A stretch of 64,000 bases of DNA from Chionoecetes opilio (lineage: Eukaryota > Arthropoda > Malacostraca > Decapoda > Majidae): assembly GCA_016584305.1 (NCBI GenBank), contig JACEEZ010003521.1, positions 60,742 to 124,741 on the forward strand. The letters run 5' to 3'. Shown here in pieces: positions 47,318 through 58,098 of this stretch. The notes under the pieces are model-generated. The model was not told the DNA's origin and did not search any database. It saw nothing but the letters and a program-made list of their open reading frames with translations. The position numbers were made by a program, and so were the translations under genes. Within the stretch, counting starts at the first letter, position 1; every line of letters begins with the position of its first letter.

Positions 47318-47898
47318 AGTCCATAGACCACTATATCTCTTTGTCGGGCGCCCCACAGGCCCCTATGCAGCCCCGCAATTCAAAACATTGTCGCGTGTGC
47401 AGTCCAGGTATACAGTGGTCTATGTCTTGGTCTATGTAAATGATATGACAGAGGGAGTGAACAGTTATATGAGTTTATTCGCTGATGATGCTAAATTACT
47501 AAGAAAAGTAGAAAGTAAAGAGGACTGTGAGGATTTACAAAAGGATCTAGATAAGATTTTCAGATAGAGTCAACTATGGGAAATGGAGTTTAATGCTAAA
47601 AAGTGTAAAGTGATGGAAATGGGCAGTAGCAAAAGAGACAGAGGAAAGTATTCGATGGGAAATGAATGGATAATCAAAACAAAGTTCGAAAAAGATCTGG
47701 GAGTATGGATTACGGATAATTTGTCACCTGAGAAGCATATAAACAAGATCACAGGAGATACATATCAGTTGTTGAGGAATATAAGAATGGCATTCAAATA
47801 TCTGGATGAGGAGATGATTAAGAAATTGATAACATCTTTGATTCGACCAAGGTTGGAATATGCGGCAGTGATTTGGTCACCACACAAAAAGAAGGATA

Positions 47899-48545
47899 CA
47901 GTGGTACCTTGGCTTACAAGTTTAATTCGTTCATTGATCGAGCTCGTAACTCAATTTGCTCGTAACTCAATTTGCTCGTATATCAAATCAATTTTCCCCA
48001 TTGAAATTAATTGAAATATCATTAATCCGTTCCAGCCCCAAAACAACCATCTCAATTTTTTTACTGTACTACCTATATGACTGGACTGCACTCACCCTCT
48101 GCCATTTGCATTCGCCAGTGTTTACACTCTGTGTATCAGCTGTTGGAAACAGCTGTGGGTGGAACTGCGCTAAACGTACTGCACTCACCCTCCGCCATTT
48201 GCATTCGCTAGTGTTTATACTTTGTGTATCAGCTGTTGGAAACAGCTGTGGGTGGAACTGCCGCTAAAACGTACTGCACTCACCCTCCGCCATTTGCATT
48301 CGCCTGTGTGAGCACAACACAACAGAGATGCTTCCACGGCGAGGTAAGCATGTGAAGTGAACGAGTGAGACGTGGGATGCTGGGCGGATGTTGTGGCGTT
48401 CGCTGCGCCAACTAGCGGCGGCGAATCTGAAGCTCGCTCATAACTCGGATTTTGGCTCGCAACTCAAAGCAAAAAATCGACCGAGCAACTGCTCGTAACT
48501 CGGAAAACTCGTAAGTTGGGGCACTCGTAAGTCAAGGTACCAGTG
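47899..48545. mobile_element. Tigger-like TA-MITE with internal tandem repeat
   Basis: Ends CAGTGGTACCTTGGCTTAC and, reverse complemented, CACTGGTACCTTGACTTAC, flanked by TA (47897-47898, 48546-48547). Subterminal CTCGTAACTCAATTTGCTCG and AGCTCGCTCATAACTCG are repeated. Contains a 100-bp tandem array (48085-48305). It disrupts the CR1-like LINE precisely and reversibly. Confidence 0.93.
48085..48305. repeat. 100-bp tandem repeat, about 2.2 units
   Basis: Units beginning ACTGCACTCACCCT near 48085, 48177 and 48272; each includes GTATCAGCTGTTGGAAACAG and GTGGGTGGAACTGC. Confidence 0.9.
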
Positions 48546-48921
48546 TATAAAGAAGATTGAGAGAATACAAAGAGCAGCCCACAAAATGGCTCCAAGCCTG
48601 AGAGATTTTCCGTGAGGTAAGACTTTCAAGACTAAAACTCCCAACTCTTAAGAAAAGAAGAGAAAGGGGAGATTTTATAGCAGTGTATAGAGCATCAATG
48701 GGTCTGGAAAAAATTGATAGAGAAGATCTGCTTGTGTGGGACGATAGAAGTGCAAGAGGTCATGAGAAGAAATTGAAAAGGACAACATGCAAGAGGGACA
48801 TCAAAAAATACAGCTTCCCGTATAGAAGCATAGAAGCCTGGAACAACCTTGATGCAAAAGTCATTAATGCAAGAAGTATTCAGAGGGACCTACTCGCGAG
48901 GTATTTGCATCAAGAATCTTG

Positions 48922-50298
48922 AAAAACTTGGTCCATCTTGATTTGATTCTGTCCTCGAGCCCACTTTGGAGCATGTTTTCGCACTTGATATGGTCCACAT
49001 TCAACATTGCTCCAGAGGTGTTTTCGATATTCAAGTGCAACTTGAATAAAATGGCTTCTTCCTCCGCATCTTTACAACTCTCCCACTACGGACATTATCT
49101 CCCTCGAAATGCAAGTACCGTGTAAGATTAGGACATTAAACAAATAGAAGGAAGTGTGTTAGGTGTGGCAGGAGAAGCACATATAACATAATAGGGTAAA
49201 TAGGGTAAACATTAGTGAAACATGAAATATCGGTACGCTATTAATCTGTGGCTTGGAGGTCCTCTTCGATATTTTAATTGTTCCATATGTGACTTGTTAT
49301 GGAAGATGAGATGCTTAAATAAGTTGAATGAAGTGAGTTAGGTGTCATAGATGAAGTACACTTAGGAAATACTGGCGTGAATATCACAAAGACACGAAAT
49401 TAGAGCTCCATGTTATTGTGTGTTTTGGGAGGCTCTCAGTCGACAATGAAATTGTATGAAAGTGACTTTTTATGGGTGATGACGGCTTTAAATAAGGTGA
49501 ATGAAGTGAGTTAGGTTCACAAGGAGAAACAGACATTGTGAACCCGATAACTGGAACTGTCCCCGCCGTAGGAGAGTGTTCCAATTTTTGGTAATTTGGT
49601 ACTTTCAACCAATAAAGTAAGAGGTTGAAAGTACTCTTTTCCTATGTATTTTGATGCGTTAAGAATGATGGTCGCACTCAAAGTGGTTGGAAATGCATCA
49701 TATTGCAGTTATCCCGCCTTTATCCCTGCTTTAGGTTAGGCTTCTCGACCAACGCCCAGGTTAGGTTAGTGAACTAGGGGGTTCGAGCGCCCGCTCCACC
49801 CACTTATGTCAGGTTAAATAACCAATGTCCATGTACTGTATTAAACTGCAGTTTTACCGTTGAGATTTTTCGAGGAATAGGTAAGTAATTCCTGTAGACT
49901 TTATCGGTTATATATTTTTCTATATTTCCGGGCTTATGTTATTCCGTAGAGTGTTTACCGGATACAGATCTACGTTATCCACATAATATACTATCAGTAC
50001 AAAACTAGTTGCCATTTTCCCCGCAAAAACGGGGTCCCGTTTTGTATTAAGTTCCCGACGGGTCCCCAGGTTTGTTATGAAGAGGGGGAAAACTGCAAAA
50101 TATGGCATTTCCGACGATTTTAATGTGACCATCAGTCTTAACATATCATAATACATGGGAAAAAGGTAACTTTGACCTCATACTCAATTACTGGTTGAAA
50201 GTACAAATGTACCCAATTTTTCACGTCCGCGAATGTTCCTATTTTCGGCGACAGTTCTAATTATTGATCTTGATATTACAGGACCCAATATTTACATG
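48922..50298. other. non-coding stretch with a 175-bp tandem repeat
   Basis: GAATGAAGTGAGTTAGG or a variant (GAAGGAAGTGTGTTAGG at about 49147) recurs at 49325 and 49499, giving a period of 174-178. TTAGG-like runs occur at 49735-49775. No gene. Confidence 0.6.
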
Positions 50299-50300
50299 TA

Positions 50301-51757
50301 CAGGGAGGTCCCGAAGATACGAGCAGTTAGGTTCCACCTGGCATACTCGTAAAGCGAAATCTCGTATAACGAAACACATAACTAATGGTAAAATATAGTT
50401 TGGTTCCAGGACCCCAACAATTATATACAAAAATGTTTTTCAAGCTATCATAAAATTTGGTAATATTTAGTAGGGGTGCGAGAACCCCTTGAGGAATCCT
50501 ATGATCCCTGGTGATATCCTATGGTGCTATCACATGCGGGGGAGCTGACCTGACTTCTTCAGGAAGGCACATATTATACAGCTGATAACGGGGTTGTGTT
50601 GTGCGGGCGGCAGCCGATGTCCGCCGCCAGCGGAGATCTCCTTGGTAATTATTTAGTAGGAAAGCGAGGACCCTTTGAGAAATCCTATGATCACTGGTGA
50701 TATCCTATGGTGCTATCACAGGCGTAGGAGCTGACTGTCTTCTTCAGGAAGGCACAGGTGAGGCGGATGACGGCGGTTTTTGAGAGAGGCGGTGGACGGG
50801 GCAGGCCGCCGCCTCCTCCGCCAAGGTAGGTTTGGGCAGGCTTAAACGTCTTATCACTCGTTATTATACAACTTAGTGATTATGGTGAGATGTTATATCC
50901 ACGTGTCATTATCTAAATCAATGTAGCACCGTGTGTCACCTTAAATAAGGGTGATTTAAAGATGTTATGATGAGGTGACTGCTGGCCGAGCTGGCGGGGC
51001 AGAGTGACGGAGAAATACTTGCCGCGGAGCCGCCCCATATCACAAATATTCACCATTCTAACACACATACACACCTACCACCAATACACTAGCAACACAG
51101 GCTCCTTACTTATATATCTTACTATCTGATACATTAAAACTACTTAAAATGCAAGCATTCAAAATAAAACGAGAATTAGTTTTAGATGACGGGGACAGAA
51201 GGCGGAGAGGCAGTCTGGCATGCCATTCTTCCCGGAAATATGTATCGCTGGCTTGTTATTGGTCGAGAAGTTTTAAAAACTTTGTCATTGGCTGGTGACG
51301 GATGACGCCTTAGCCAGTCACAACCTTCCTACTTGTTTACGACCTATCGAGGGAGCTTTCATCAGCTTTGTAGCTTCCGTCATTGGGGAAAGTAGTATCT
51401 AGGTAGTGCGAGAGCAGGTTGTTGCTGGCCATACTACCTCCGTTGCTGGCTTCTCGCCCAGGGTTGTGAATTTTTGTAGGCCACATTGTCGTACTGAGCC
51501 ACCAGAATTATCATATTTTCAGATTGATTAATTATCGTACAACCTTAGGTAAAATCATATAGTCAGTAAATGACTTTATAATTTTAGTAAATAACTTGTA
51601 ATTTACTTTAGTAAATAACTTGGTAATTTTACCCACCCCAGTTTGAATGTCGTAACATTGGATTTTCGATCTCGTATTTTGAAAATAGACCCTAATTTAC
51701 ACCTCTCGTATCATCGGATTCTCGTATATCGAATGCTCGTATAACGGGACCTCCCTG
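50301..51757. mobile_element. TA-flanked MITE, CAGGGAGGTCCCG family, 1457 bp
   Basis: Ends CAGGGAGGTCCCGAAGATAC and, reverse complemented, CAGGGAGGTCCCGTTATACG, with TA at 50299-50300 and 51758-51759. Shares both ends with 19759-20597. Contains a 187-bp tandem duplication (50458-50790). Part of its middle (51080-51240, with CTAGCAACACAGGCTCC) is also found at 58980-59090. Confidence 0.9.
50458..50790. repeat. 187-bp tandem duplication
   Basis: GGTAATATTTAGTAGG at about 50458 and GGTAATTATTTAGTAGG at about 50644 open two copies, each with AATCCTATGAT, GGTGATATCCTATGGTGCTAT and CTTCTTCAGGAAGGCACA. Confidence 0.85.
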
Positions 51758-51759
51758 TA

Positions 51760-53372
51760 ATCATCTTTTACCCGTGTTTCTGCATTTAGAGATTAAATAC
51801 CATCATAGCTTGCAATGCTTAATAGTAAGGTAAGGTTAGGTTAGGTGACAAATGTCAAGGTTAGGCTAGTGAATGAATGAATAGTTATCCCTATATTTAT
51901 GAGACATAACACTTGAATACTTCTCGCCAATCAGGGAGTACGATGGGCGGCAGGATCGCAGACCAATCAGCTTTATCCGTAACAGGCAATGAATCTCCTG
52001 GATCCCCATAAAGCAGATTGGCCTGTGACCCAAATTCCTCTGAAGATGCCCACGGGCCAAAACTAATTCGGAATAAAGTACTTGTTTCTTAGGCCATGTT
52101 TCCCTTTATCCTCCGCTATGATTCCACTGCGACACAAGTGCCTCCCCAACCTCATTCACTTATTTCTGTGTGCAGTCCTTCCCTAAGATGAGTCCACTTC
52201 CTCCTCAGGGAACTTGGGAATGGTAACTTTATAAAGTGAACACTCTGTTATCATGGGCAGACACTGGAAATCCTATCAATGTAAGTAAACTTATTTTTAC
52301 TGTCACATGTGGTCATCAAAATGTCTCATCATGAACGCCGTGGGTTATTATAATGGACGAGAACTGCGCGGTCGCTACCGCCGTCAGCACAGATCTTACA
52401 GGCCTTACAGCTTACTTTTTCTCTATTATTTTCGGCTCCGTATATTGTGCAGTAGTTATTCACTTCCGGAAACCAAAAATATAACTTATTTTTATATAAT
52501 AATTGCTGAGTTAGGTTACGTTTAGTTTTGGTTAGGTTAGATTTAGGTTATGTTAAGGTTTGGTTTAGGTTATATTAGGCTTAGGGTAGTTTTGGGTTAG
52601 GTTTTGGTGAGCTATTTAGGTTAAAAAAAAACTAATTTGATGGTGCGCGATTGCCTGGGTGGTTGGCGCCGCCAACTTCTGCGGAATATTTCCCATTAAA
52701 ATACCTCCATCAGAAAAAGCACTACTTTTAGGCAAGGAAAAACTAGTCAGTGTCTCAGAAAATGAACGCGCAGTCCTCATCCATTTTTACCACGCTGTGT
52801 GCTGCCATGGTAGTGTCTCTACCGAAATACACCAAAATACATACATAGAAATGAGTCTTTCTGTATCTTTTTATATATTTTGGTATGTTTTCAGGGTTAT
52901 TTAGGTATTTTTTCGGTATTAGAGACCGCTGCCATGCTGAAGTCTTATCAGCTGGATGAGAGAAAAGCGTTTGTTTACATATGGCGCCGGACAAAAGGCT
53001 TCCGCTGGGTGACTTCCAACTCAAGTTCAAGTTTTAGGTCGTACTCAACCGTACTCGCGACACACACCTCAGAACCAAGAATGGACCATAATGATTTCTT
53101 CATACCAACATCATTTTGGTATGAAATCAAATACCTCGCGAGTAGCCCCCTCAGGACTTCAAAGGAAACCTGGATAATAGTAGATTTGGAGACGAGACAG
53201 TACGAGCATAGCTCTTTTCCTGTATATTACAACTAGGTAAATACCCACACACTCACTGTTCCCTACATTTCTCCATACATACATACACTCACCGTACCTT
53301 CGCCTAGAAAACTAAATAAAACAGTCAACTGCCCTGATGAGCAGGAGACAAGGAAGGAGATAATAGTATGTA
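51760..53372. other. non-coding stretch with TTAGG-type runs
   Basis: GGTTAGG runs occur at 51835-51870 and 52500-52620. Several short frames are open here but none has a recognisable domain or support from codon use. Confidence 0.45.
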
Positions 53373-53437
53373 CAGTAAAAGCCTTATAACTCGGCACTGT
53401 ATAACTCGGAATTTGATATAACACGGCATGGCAAAGA

Positions 53438-53690
53438 CAATATTTTTTTTTTTTTTTTTTTTTTTCCCCACCTATGCCTATAGCGCGTGTAGGCAGTGAG
53501 CTCCATGGGTGGGATGGTAGGCCCTGGAGGCACACTTGAGGGCTGTGATGGTTGGCCCTCGCCCGTGGTGGCGCAGGCAGGATTGTTATAGTGACGCCTG
53601 TGATTAGAGGCTCATGCCGCCCCCTGTGTCCTCCCAGGCACTCACAGTCCAAGGTAGAGTTAATGGACATGGCATAGTGTTGCAGTAATT
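53438..53690 (-). mobile_element. SINE body, antisense, with poly-A tail
   Basis: Same truncated SINE as at 21334-21560, here with a clean tail: on the plus strand a T-run (about 53442-53465) followed by CCCCACCTATGCCTATAGCG. It ends upstream near the CTACCTTGGACTGTGAG segment (read on the minus strand), where the tRNA head is absent. Confidence 0.85.
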
Positions 53691-53796
53691 AAGTGCTCAA
53701 GTGATGTAAAATTAAGTTGTGCAGTACAGTACTGTATACAATACAGTACACAGTTGTGATATAAAAGTGATTAAAGTGATACCCAGTGTTAAAATG

Positions 53797-54788
53797 AGAG
53801 TGCTGTGAAGTGTGGGGCAGGTGTATCCAGCTTCTTTCCTGTGAATACAGGAGTGAGGCAAGGGTGCGTCCTTGTCCCATCACTTTTCAACACTTGTATG
53901 GACTGGGGATTGGACAAGGTTGTAGATCAAAGTGATTGTGGAGCATCCGTCCAAGATCGCTGATCTTGTTTTTGCCAATGATGCAGTAATCTTGCTGAGT
54001 CGCTGGAGGTCCTGGTGATGGCTCTCGAGGCGCTGCACGAGGAGGCAAAGCCTTTGGGACTTGAGGTCTCCTGGCTCAAGACCAAGGTCCAGGTGTTTGG
54101 AGACTTACTAGATGAAGCGTACAGTCTGTTCATGCGTGTGGCGAGGACATTGAGATCTTGGAAAGCTTTACATACCTTGGTAGCGCAGTCCATAATGACG
54201 GCGGGTCACGTCAAGAAGTCTTACGGCGGATTGGCATAGCCCACGGTGTTATGGACTCGCTCAGCGGGAGTATTTGGCATTGTCGGTACCTGTGCAGAAG
54301 GACAAAGATCCGGATCTTCAAGTCGCTTGTGATCCCTGTCTTACTCTATGGTTGTGAGACATGGACACTAAATAGTGACTTGAAGAGACTAATCAATGCC
54401 TTTGGTAATAAGTGTCTTCGCAGAATCATGGGGTATCGCTGGGATGATTACGTGTCAAATCAGCGATTGCACCGTGAGACTGAATCGAGGCCTATTACCT
54501 GCATAGTCCGTCAGCGCCAACTTCGGCTATATGGGCATGTGGCACGCTACCCTGAAACCGATCCTTCCCATCGGATTGTATCTGTAAGAGACAATCCGGC
54601 GTGGAGGAGGCCAAGGGGGCGCCCACAAGGCTCGTGGCTGGGGCAAGTTGATGTTTCTTGTCAAGAGCTGCTTGGTATGGGAAAGGAGCCTGCATGGGGA
54701 CTCGCGCGTGGTGACCCCCGGGAGTGGCGTCGTAGGGTGGGCGAGGCGACGCGCCCCCCGGGGTATGCTCCCAATGATTGATTGATTG
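53797..54788 (+). pseudogene. RTE-like LINE, 5-prime truncated, 12-bp target duplication
   Basis: A 992-bp LINE insertion flanked by AGTGTTAAAATG at 53785-53796 and 54789-54800. It starts in the RT palm (remnant of VFADDAVI region at about 53960-53995) and is open for 207 codons from 54158 to 54781: GSAVHNDGGSRQEVLRRIG, FKSLVIPVLLYGCETWTLN, NKCLRRIMGYRWDD, RQLRLYGHVARYPE, RRPRGRPQGSWLGQVD, and stop after YAPND. The 3-prime tail is ATGATTGATTGATTG. Compared with 36845-39655 it is much less damaged, so it is a more recent insertion. Confidence 0.92.
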
Positions 54789-55047
54789 AGTGTTAAAATG
54801 CGACTGAGTCCCCCTAACATCTTCTACATGTTACAACAAGGCTCCCCTCTCCTCGGATTACATGCCTGCTGCTACCCGTTCATTGGTAAGTGTAGTTTTT
54901 ATGCTTTTACAGTACTGTATTATTTTTTTTTATTTTTTTATTATTTTATTTTTTAACCCATATCAGAGGACATAGCATAACTCGACACATTGAATAACTC
55001 GGCAAGGGTCTGAGCCCCTATCGTGCCGAGTTATAAGGCTTTTACTG

Positions 55048-55314
55048 TAATATTAAATAGAAATAATATATTCAAAAGATAAAAGCATAAGGCCCAAACT
55101 CACGATAGCTAAATAGACCTATAGATTACAATTGAGGAATAACACTATATATAGAAAACAACCACCAATCACTATGTATCATGAAGAGCTGTGGGAACAA
55201 ATCCACATGCATTGTTTTTCTTCATATGGGAAGACAGGATGGAACGTGGTATGTGTGTGTATGTGTGTGTGAAAAAAACCCAAAGTATTAGCATTACATG
55301 ATTACAATCTAGAA
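55048..55314. other. short non-coding spacer
   Basis: A GT microsatellite lies at 55248-55271. No gene. Confidence 0.5.
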
Positions 55315-55799
55315 CAGGGGCGGGCAACCTCCGGCCCGGGGGACAGACCCGGCCCGAGAAGGCCTAGCATCTGGCCCGCCACCCTGCTCGGCATTAACAT
55401 TGCACTCCGGCCCGCGAAACCCCCCCCCGCCCCCCCCAAAAAAATCTGCCAAACAGCATCTGCTGGCAGATATTGTCTGGCAACTCTGCGCTCCCCCTCG
55501 CCTTACTCCGCAATCCTGCCAGACACCAGTGTCCGTTGGACTTTCTCATTGAGATTAGGTACGCTTTGTGGTCAGTACAGTTTGGAGAAATAAACTGCCA
55601 CTAGTAAGTGAATATTATTAGAAACACTTTATATTAACACTTCTTCATGGCGAGCAGCACCAGCCGTCTCACTGATTTGTATGTTTTTCCATGAAATTCT
55701 TGTACATAGTCACTTTGGGGTTTTCGTTTGTCACTCTGGCCCACGGGCTGCTCCGAAAGTCTCATCTGGCCCTCGCTCTCAAAAGGTTGCCTGCCCCTG
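55315..55799. mobile_element. non-autonomous hAT element with perfect 8-bp duplication
   Basis: Ends CAGGGGCGGGCAACCT and, reverse complemented, CAGGGGCAGGCAACCT (one mismatch in 16), flanked by ATCTAGAA at 55307-55314 and 55800-55807. Interior GGCCCG motifs and GGCCCTCGCTCTCAAAAGG are the classic composition of short hAT elements. No coding sequence. 485 bp. Confidence 0.97.
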
Positions 55800-55862
55800 A
55801 TCTAGAAGAATTTATATATATTATCAATCAATTGATATAATTATATTATTGATATTATTATA

Positions 55863-56047
55863 GCTAGAATTGATGTATATTATGTCCCAAACTCCTGGTG
55901 TTAATTTCATAGCATAACCCAATAAATAAAATAAATAAAATGTTTTGATCAGCCAACTGGCTGATCAAAACATTTCATTTTTTATTTGCTGGGTATTGCT
56001 TGAATTAGCACCAGGAGTTTGGGACATAATATACATCAATTCTAGCC
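55863..56047. repeat. 185-bp near-perfect palindrome
   Basis: GCTAGAATTGATGTATATTA is the inverse of TAATATACATCAATTCTAGC. The apex GATCAGCCAACTGGCTGATC (about 55951-55970) is itself palindromic. Arms agree except for a few bases in the middle, so this is a foldback MITE or hairpin. Confidence 0.88.
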
Positions 56048-56124
56048 CCAAAAAACAATATGCAACCCTTTCATTTTTCACCCCTTTCACTTCTTTCGAA
56101 AAATGTATAAATTTATAATTGTTT

Positions 56125-57475
56125 CTCCTCCTATACTGGGGAACAATTTGAAGAAAAAAAAATTGTTGAGTTAGATTTTTGAGCTTATTTAGGCTAAAAT
56201 TGGCATGCTGATTCCAAATCTGTAGTCAGTTTTTTTCTAGCACGTCAGTTTTTTCTCCACAGCTTACCCTCCAGATAAGCAAAATTCCACTTGTGAGCTG
56301 TAGTAAAACTTCTACACAATGGCAATTTGTTTTGGCGCAGTCCCTATTGGGCATTCGGTCTGTCTTCGTGAAGAATATGGAGATGTAAAGAGAGTCATTG
56401 AGTTATTGCAATATGACAAACACAATTGGATCATCTGTGTTGACCTTAAAATGGTGTCCTTCCTTCTTAGTCAACAACGTGGATACACAAAGTATCCCTG
56501 CTTTCTCTGTATGTGGGATAGCAGAGCTCGAGAGAAGCATTGGGTTCAGACGAATTGGCCTCCGAGATCTGATCTTAAACCTGGAGATCCTAACATTGTA
56601 CATGAGCCACTTGTTGACAGGAAGAAAATAATATTCCCACCTCTGCACATAAAACTAGGTCTCATGAAACAATTTGTAAAAGCATTGTCAACTGATGGCG
56701 ACTGTTTGAAGTACATCATCTTGGCATTTCCTGGACTGTCAATTGAAAAAATCAAGGCGGTGTGTTTAATGGTCCACAAATTCGACAGCTCATCAAGATG
56801 AACATTTCAACGGTACTATGTCAAACTTGAAAAGAATGCTTGGCTATCATTCAAAGACGTCGTCAAGAACTTTCTTGGAAATACACGTGCAAGTAATTAC
56901 ACAGAAATTGTTCAGAAACTATTGGAGAGCTACAAAGCGCTTGGTTGCAACATGAGTATTAAAGTACATTTTTTGCATAGCCATCTTGCCAACTTTTCCG
57001 GAAAATCTTGGCTAGCGACGAGCAAGGTGAACGATTTCACCAAGATTTAAAGGTTATGGTTACGTTACCAGGGTAGATGGGATGTGCATATGATGGCTGA
57101 CTATTGTTGGAGCATCAAACGCGATAGTCCTCAAGTTGAACACTCCAGACAAAGCTACAAACGTAAATTTTTACCTTAACCTGCACACAATTATAGCCTT
57201 ATCCTTTCTAAAAACATGATAATGTTAAATAAACATTCTATTCATGCCTATTTCTTTCATTTTTCATTGTATGTTAACATTTGCAACTTTTTATAAAATA
57301 AGCACTGTTACTGTTATGTACAGTATTTTCATATTTTTTAAGAAAACGAAAATCCTACAGTTCAAAACTTGACGTGATAGAGAAAAACTGAGATCAGTTT
57401 TGGATTCAGCACCCAAAAATTACTTAATAACAAGTGTCAGACCTAACTCAACAAAAATTTGTTCCCCAGTGTTAT
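56125..57475 (+). mobile_element. putative TIR element holding a widespread uncharacterised gene fragment
   Basis: CTGGGGAACAATTTGAAGAA at about 56136 and, at the other side, TTTGTTCCCCAG (about 57458-57470, the inverse of CTGGGGAACAAA) are inverted, both followed inward by a TTGTTGAGTTAG segment. Outer flanks share ATAATTG and TATACTGG/TAACACTGG. The element boundaries and target duplication are not resolved; it may extend further. Confidence 0.5.
56319..57145 (+). pseudogene. uncharacterised transposon-associated protein fragment
   Basis: Open for 160 codons from 56319 to 56801, then continues in another frame. Recognisable stretches: LLQYDKHNWIICVDLKMVSF, KYPCFLCMWDSRARE, PPLHIKLGLMKQFVKAL, FPGLSIEKIKAV, then after the frameshift WLSFKDVVKNFLGN, NYTEIVQKLLESYKALGCNM and RYQGRWDVHMMADYCWSIKR. 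The same motif set is common in uncharacterised, multi-copy proteins of insects, hydra and other invertebrates, which is why I think it is mobile. I know no domain name or function. Two conserved cysteines (C-FLC) may bind metal. It lacks an obvious start and end. Confidence 0.65.
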
Positions 57476-58098
57476 AATTGCTGTACATGCATGAAACATG
57501 GTATGGTACAGTACAAGGACCTTGTTCAGACCTTCAAACTTATAGAGAAATCGTACTGAAAATAAAAATTTGGTGGAATATAATTTTCCAATTTTCTCGC
57601 TTTCACCCTCAAAAGCGTTTTCTTTTTTAAACAAAATTCGACCCTTTCAGATATCTAAATAAACTATAGAGTGAATCAGGCAGGTGTAGGCATATTATGT
57701 GTGAATTTTCATTGAAATTGGTTAAAATTTGATGGAGGAGATCCAGTGTGAACATATAAAACTTATGTTTTGAGATACAGGTCTCTAAAGTTTTTGCTAA
57801 CTTTGAACTCCTGTATACTGAACCATAAGTAAGTGATATCATGGTATTTGTATTTATTTTGAAGTCTTGAGTATTTATAACATATAGAATAATATTTCTT
57901 CTTATTGAATCATATATATAGGTATGTTGATGCCCAGGCAAATAATCCTGTCTTCAGGCTCCTGGTCCCCCCCCATGAGGGGCGGGGGGGGTTAATCCTC
58001 ATAACTACGAAACTATTGCGAATTTTGATGAAATACTCCACATTCAGACTGTTGATTGCCGTACGCAGCTCCGGGAATTTTATACGTTTTTCGTATTA
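57476..58098. other. non-coding stretch
   Basis: Only C-rich (57968-57980) and AT-rich sequence; no gene supported. Confidence 0.5.

Larger units (their letters stand above)
40863..47424. mobile_element. 6.56-kb TIR element with 8-bp target duplication
   Basis: Ends CATAAGACCACTGTAACC and, reverse complemented, CATAGACCACTGTATACC, continuing on both sides to CTGACTGCGCACG / CTGCACACGCG. Flanking 8-mers TCTTGGGC (40855-40862) and TCTTGGTC (47425-47432) differ at one base, and the CR1-like LINE frame resumes across them. Most of the interior is filled by two later elements: a Sola-like transposon (41042-45986) and a foldback (46066-47317). The element's own sequence is only some 250-300 bases. 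An 8-bp duplication occurs in hAT and some other superfamilies; I do not assign it. A related terminus (CCACTGTATCTTCTGGACTG) is at about 1438 and in its mirror. Confidence 0.75.
47425..48921 (+). pseudogene. CR1-like LINE, segment 3 (RT C-terminal)
   Basis: Continues with VYVNDMTEGVN, then LFADDAKLLRKV, which contains the two active-site aspartates, then NAKKCKVMEMG, DLGVWITDNLSPEKHIN and LITSLIRPRLEYAAVIWSPH. A TA-flanked element (47899-48545) interrupts after HKKKD. Removing it and one TA gives IKKIERIQRAAHKM in frame. A frameshift in the final part precedes YRASMGLEKIDREDLL and FPYRSIEAWNNLDAKV, the usual C-terminal end, and a stop at 48919-48921. This is among the cleaner parts of the element, with only a few breaks. 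Confidence 0.85.
53373..55047. mobile_element. pogo-like TA-MITE, CAGTAAAAGCCTTATAACTC family, copy 2
   Basis: Ends CAGTAAAAGCCTTATAACTC and GAGTTATAAGGCTTTTACTG, TA at 53371-53372 and 55048-55049. An RTE-like LINE (53797-54788) was inserted within it. Without that, the copy is about 680 bp and matches 21153-21890, including the embedded antisense SINE. Confidence 0.93.

Noticed and set aside
20602..47424. Equal length (about 6.56 kb) of the elements at 20602 and 40863
   Set aside because: Their ends and contents are unrelated and both contain later insertions; the match in length is coincidence.
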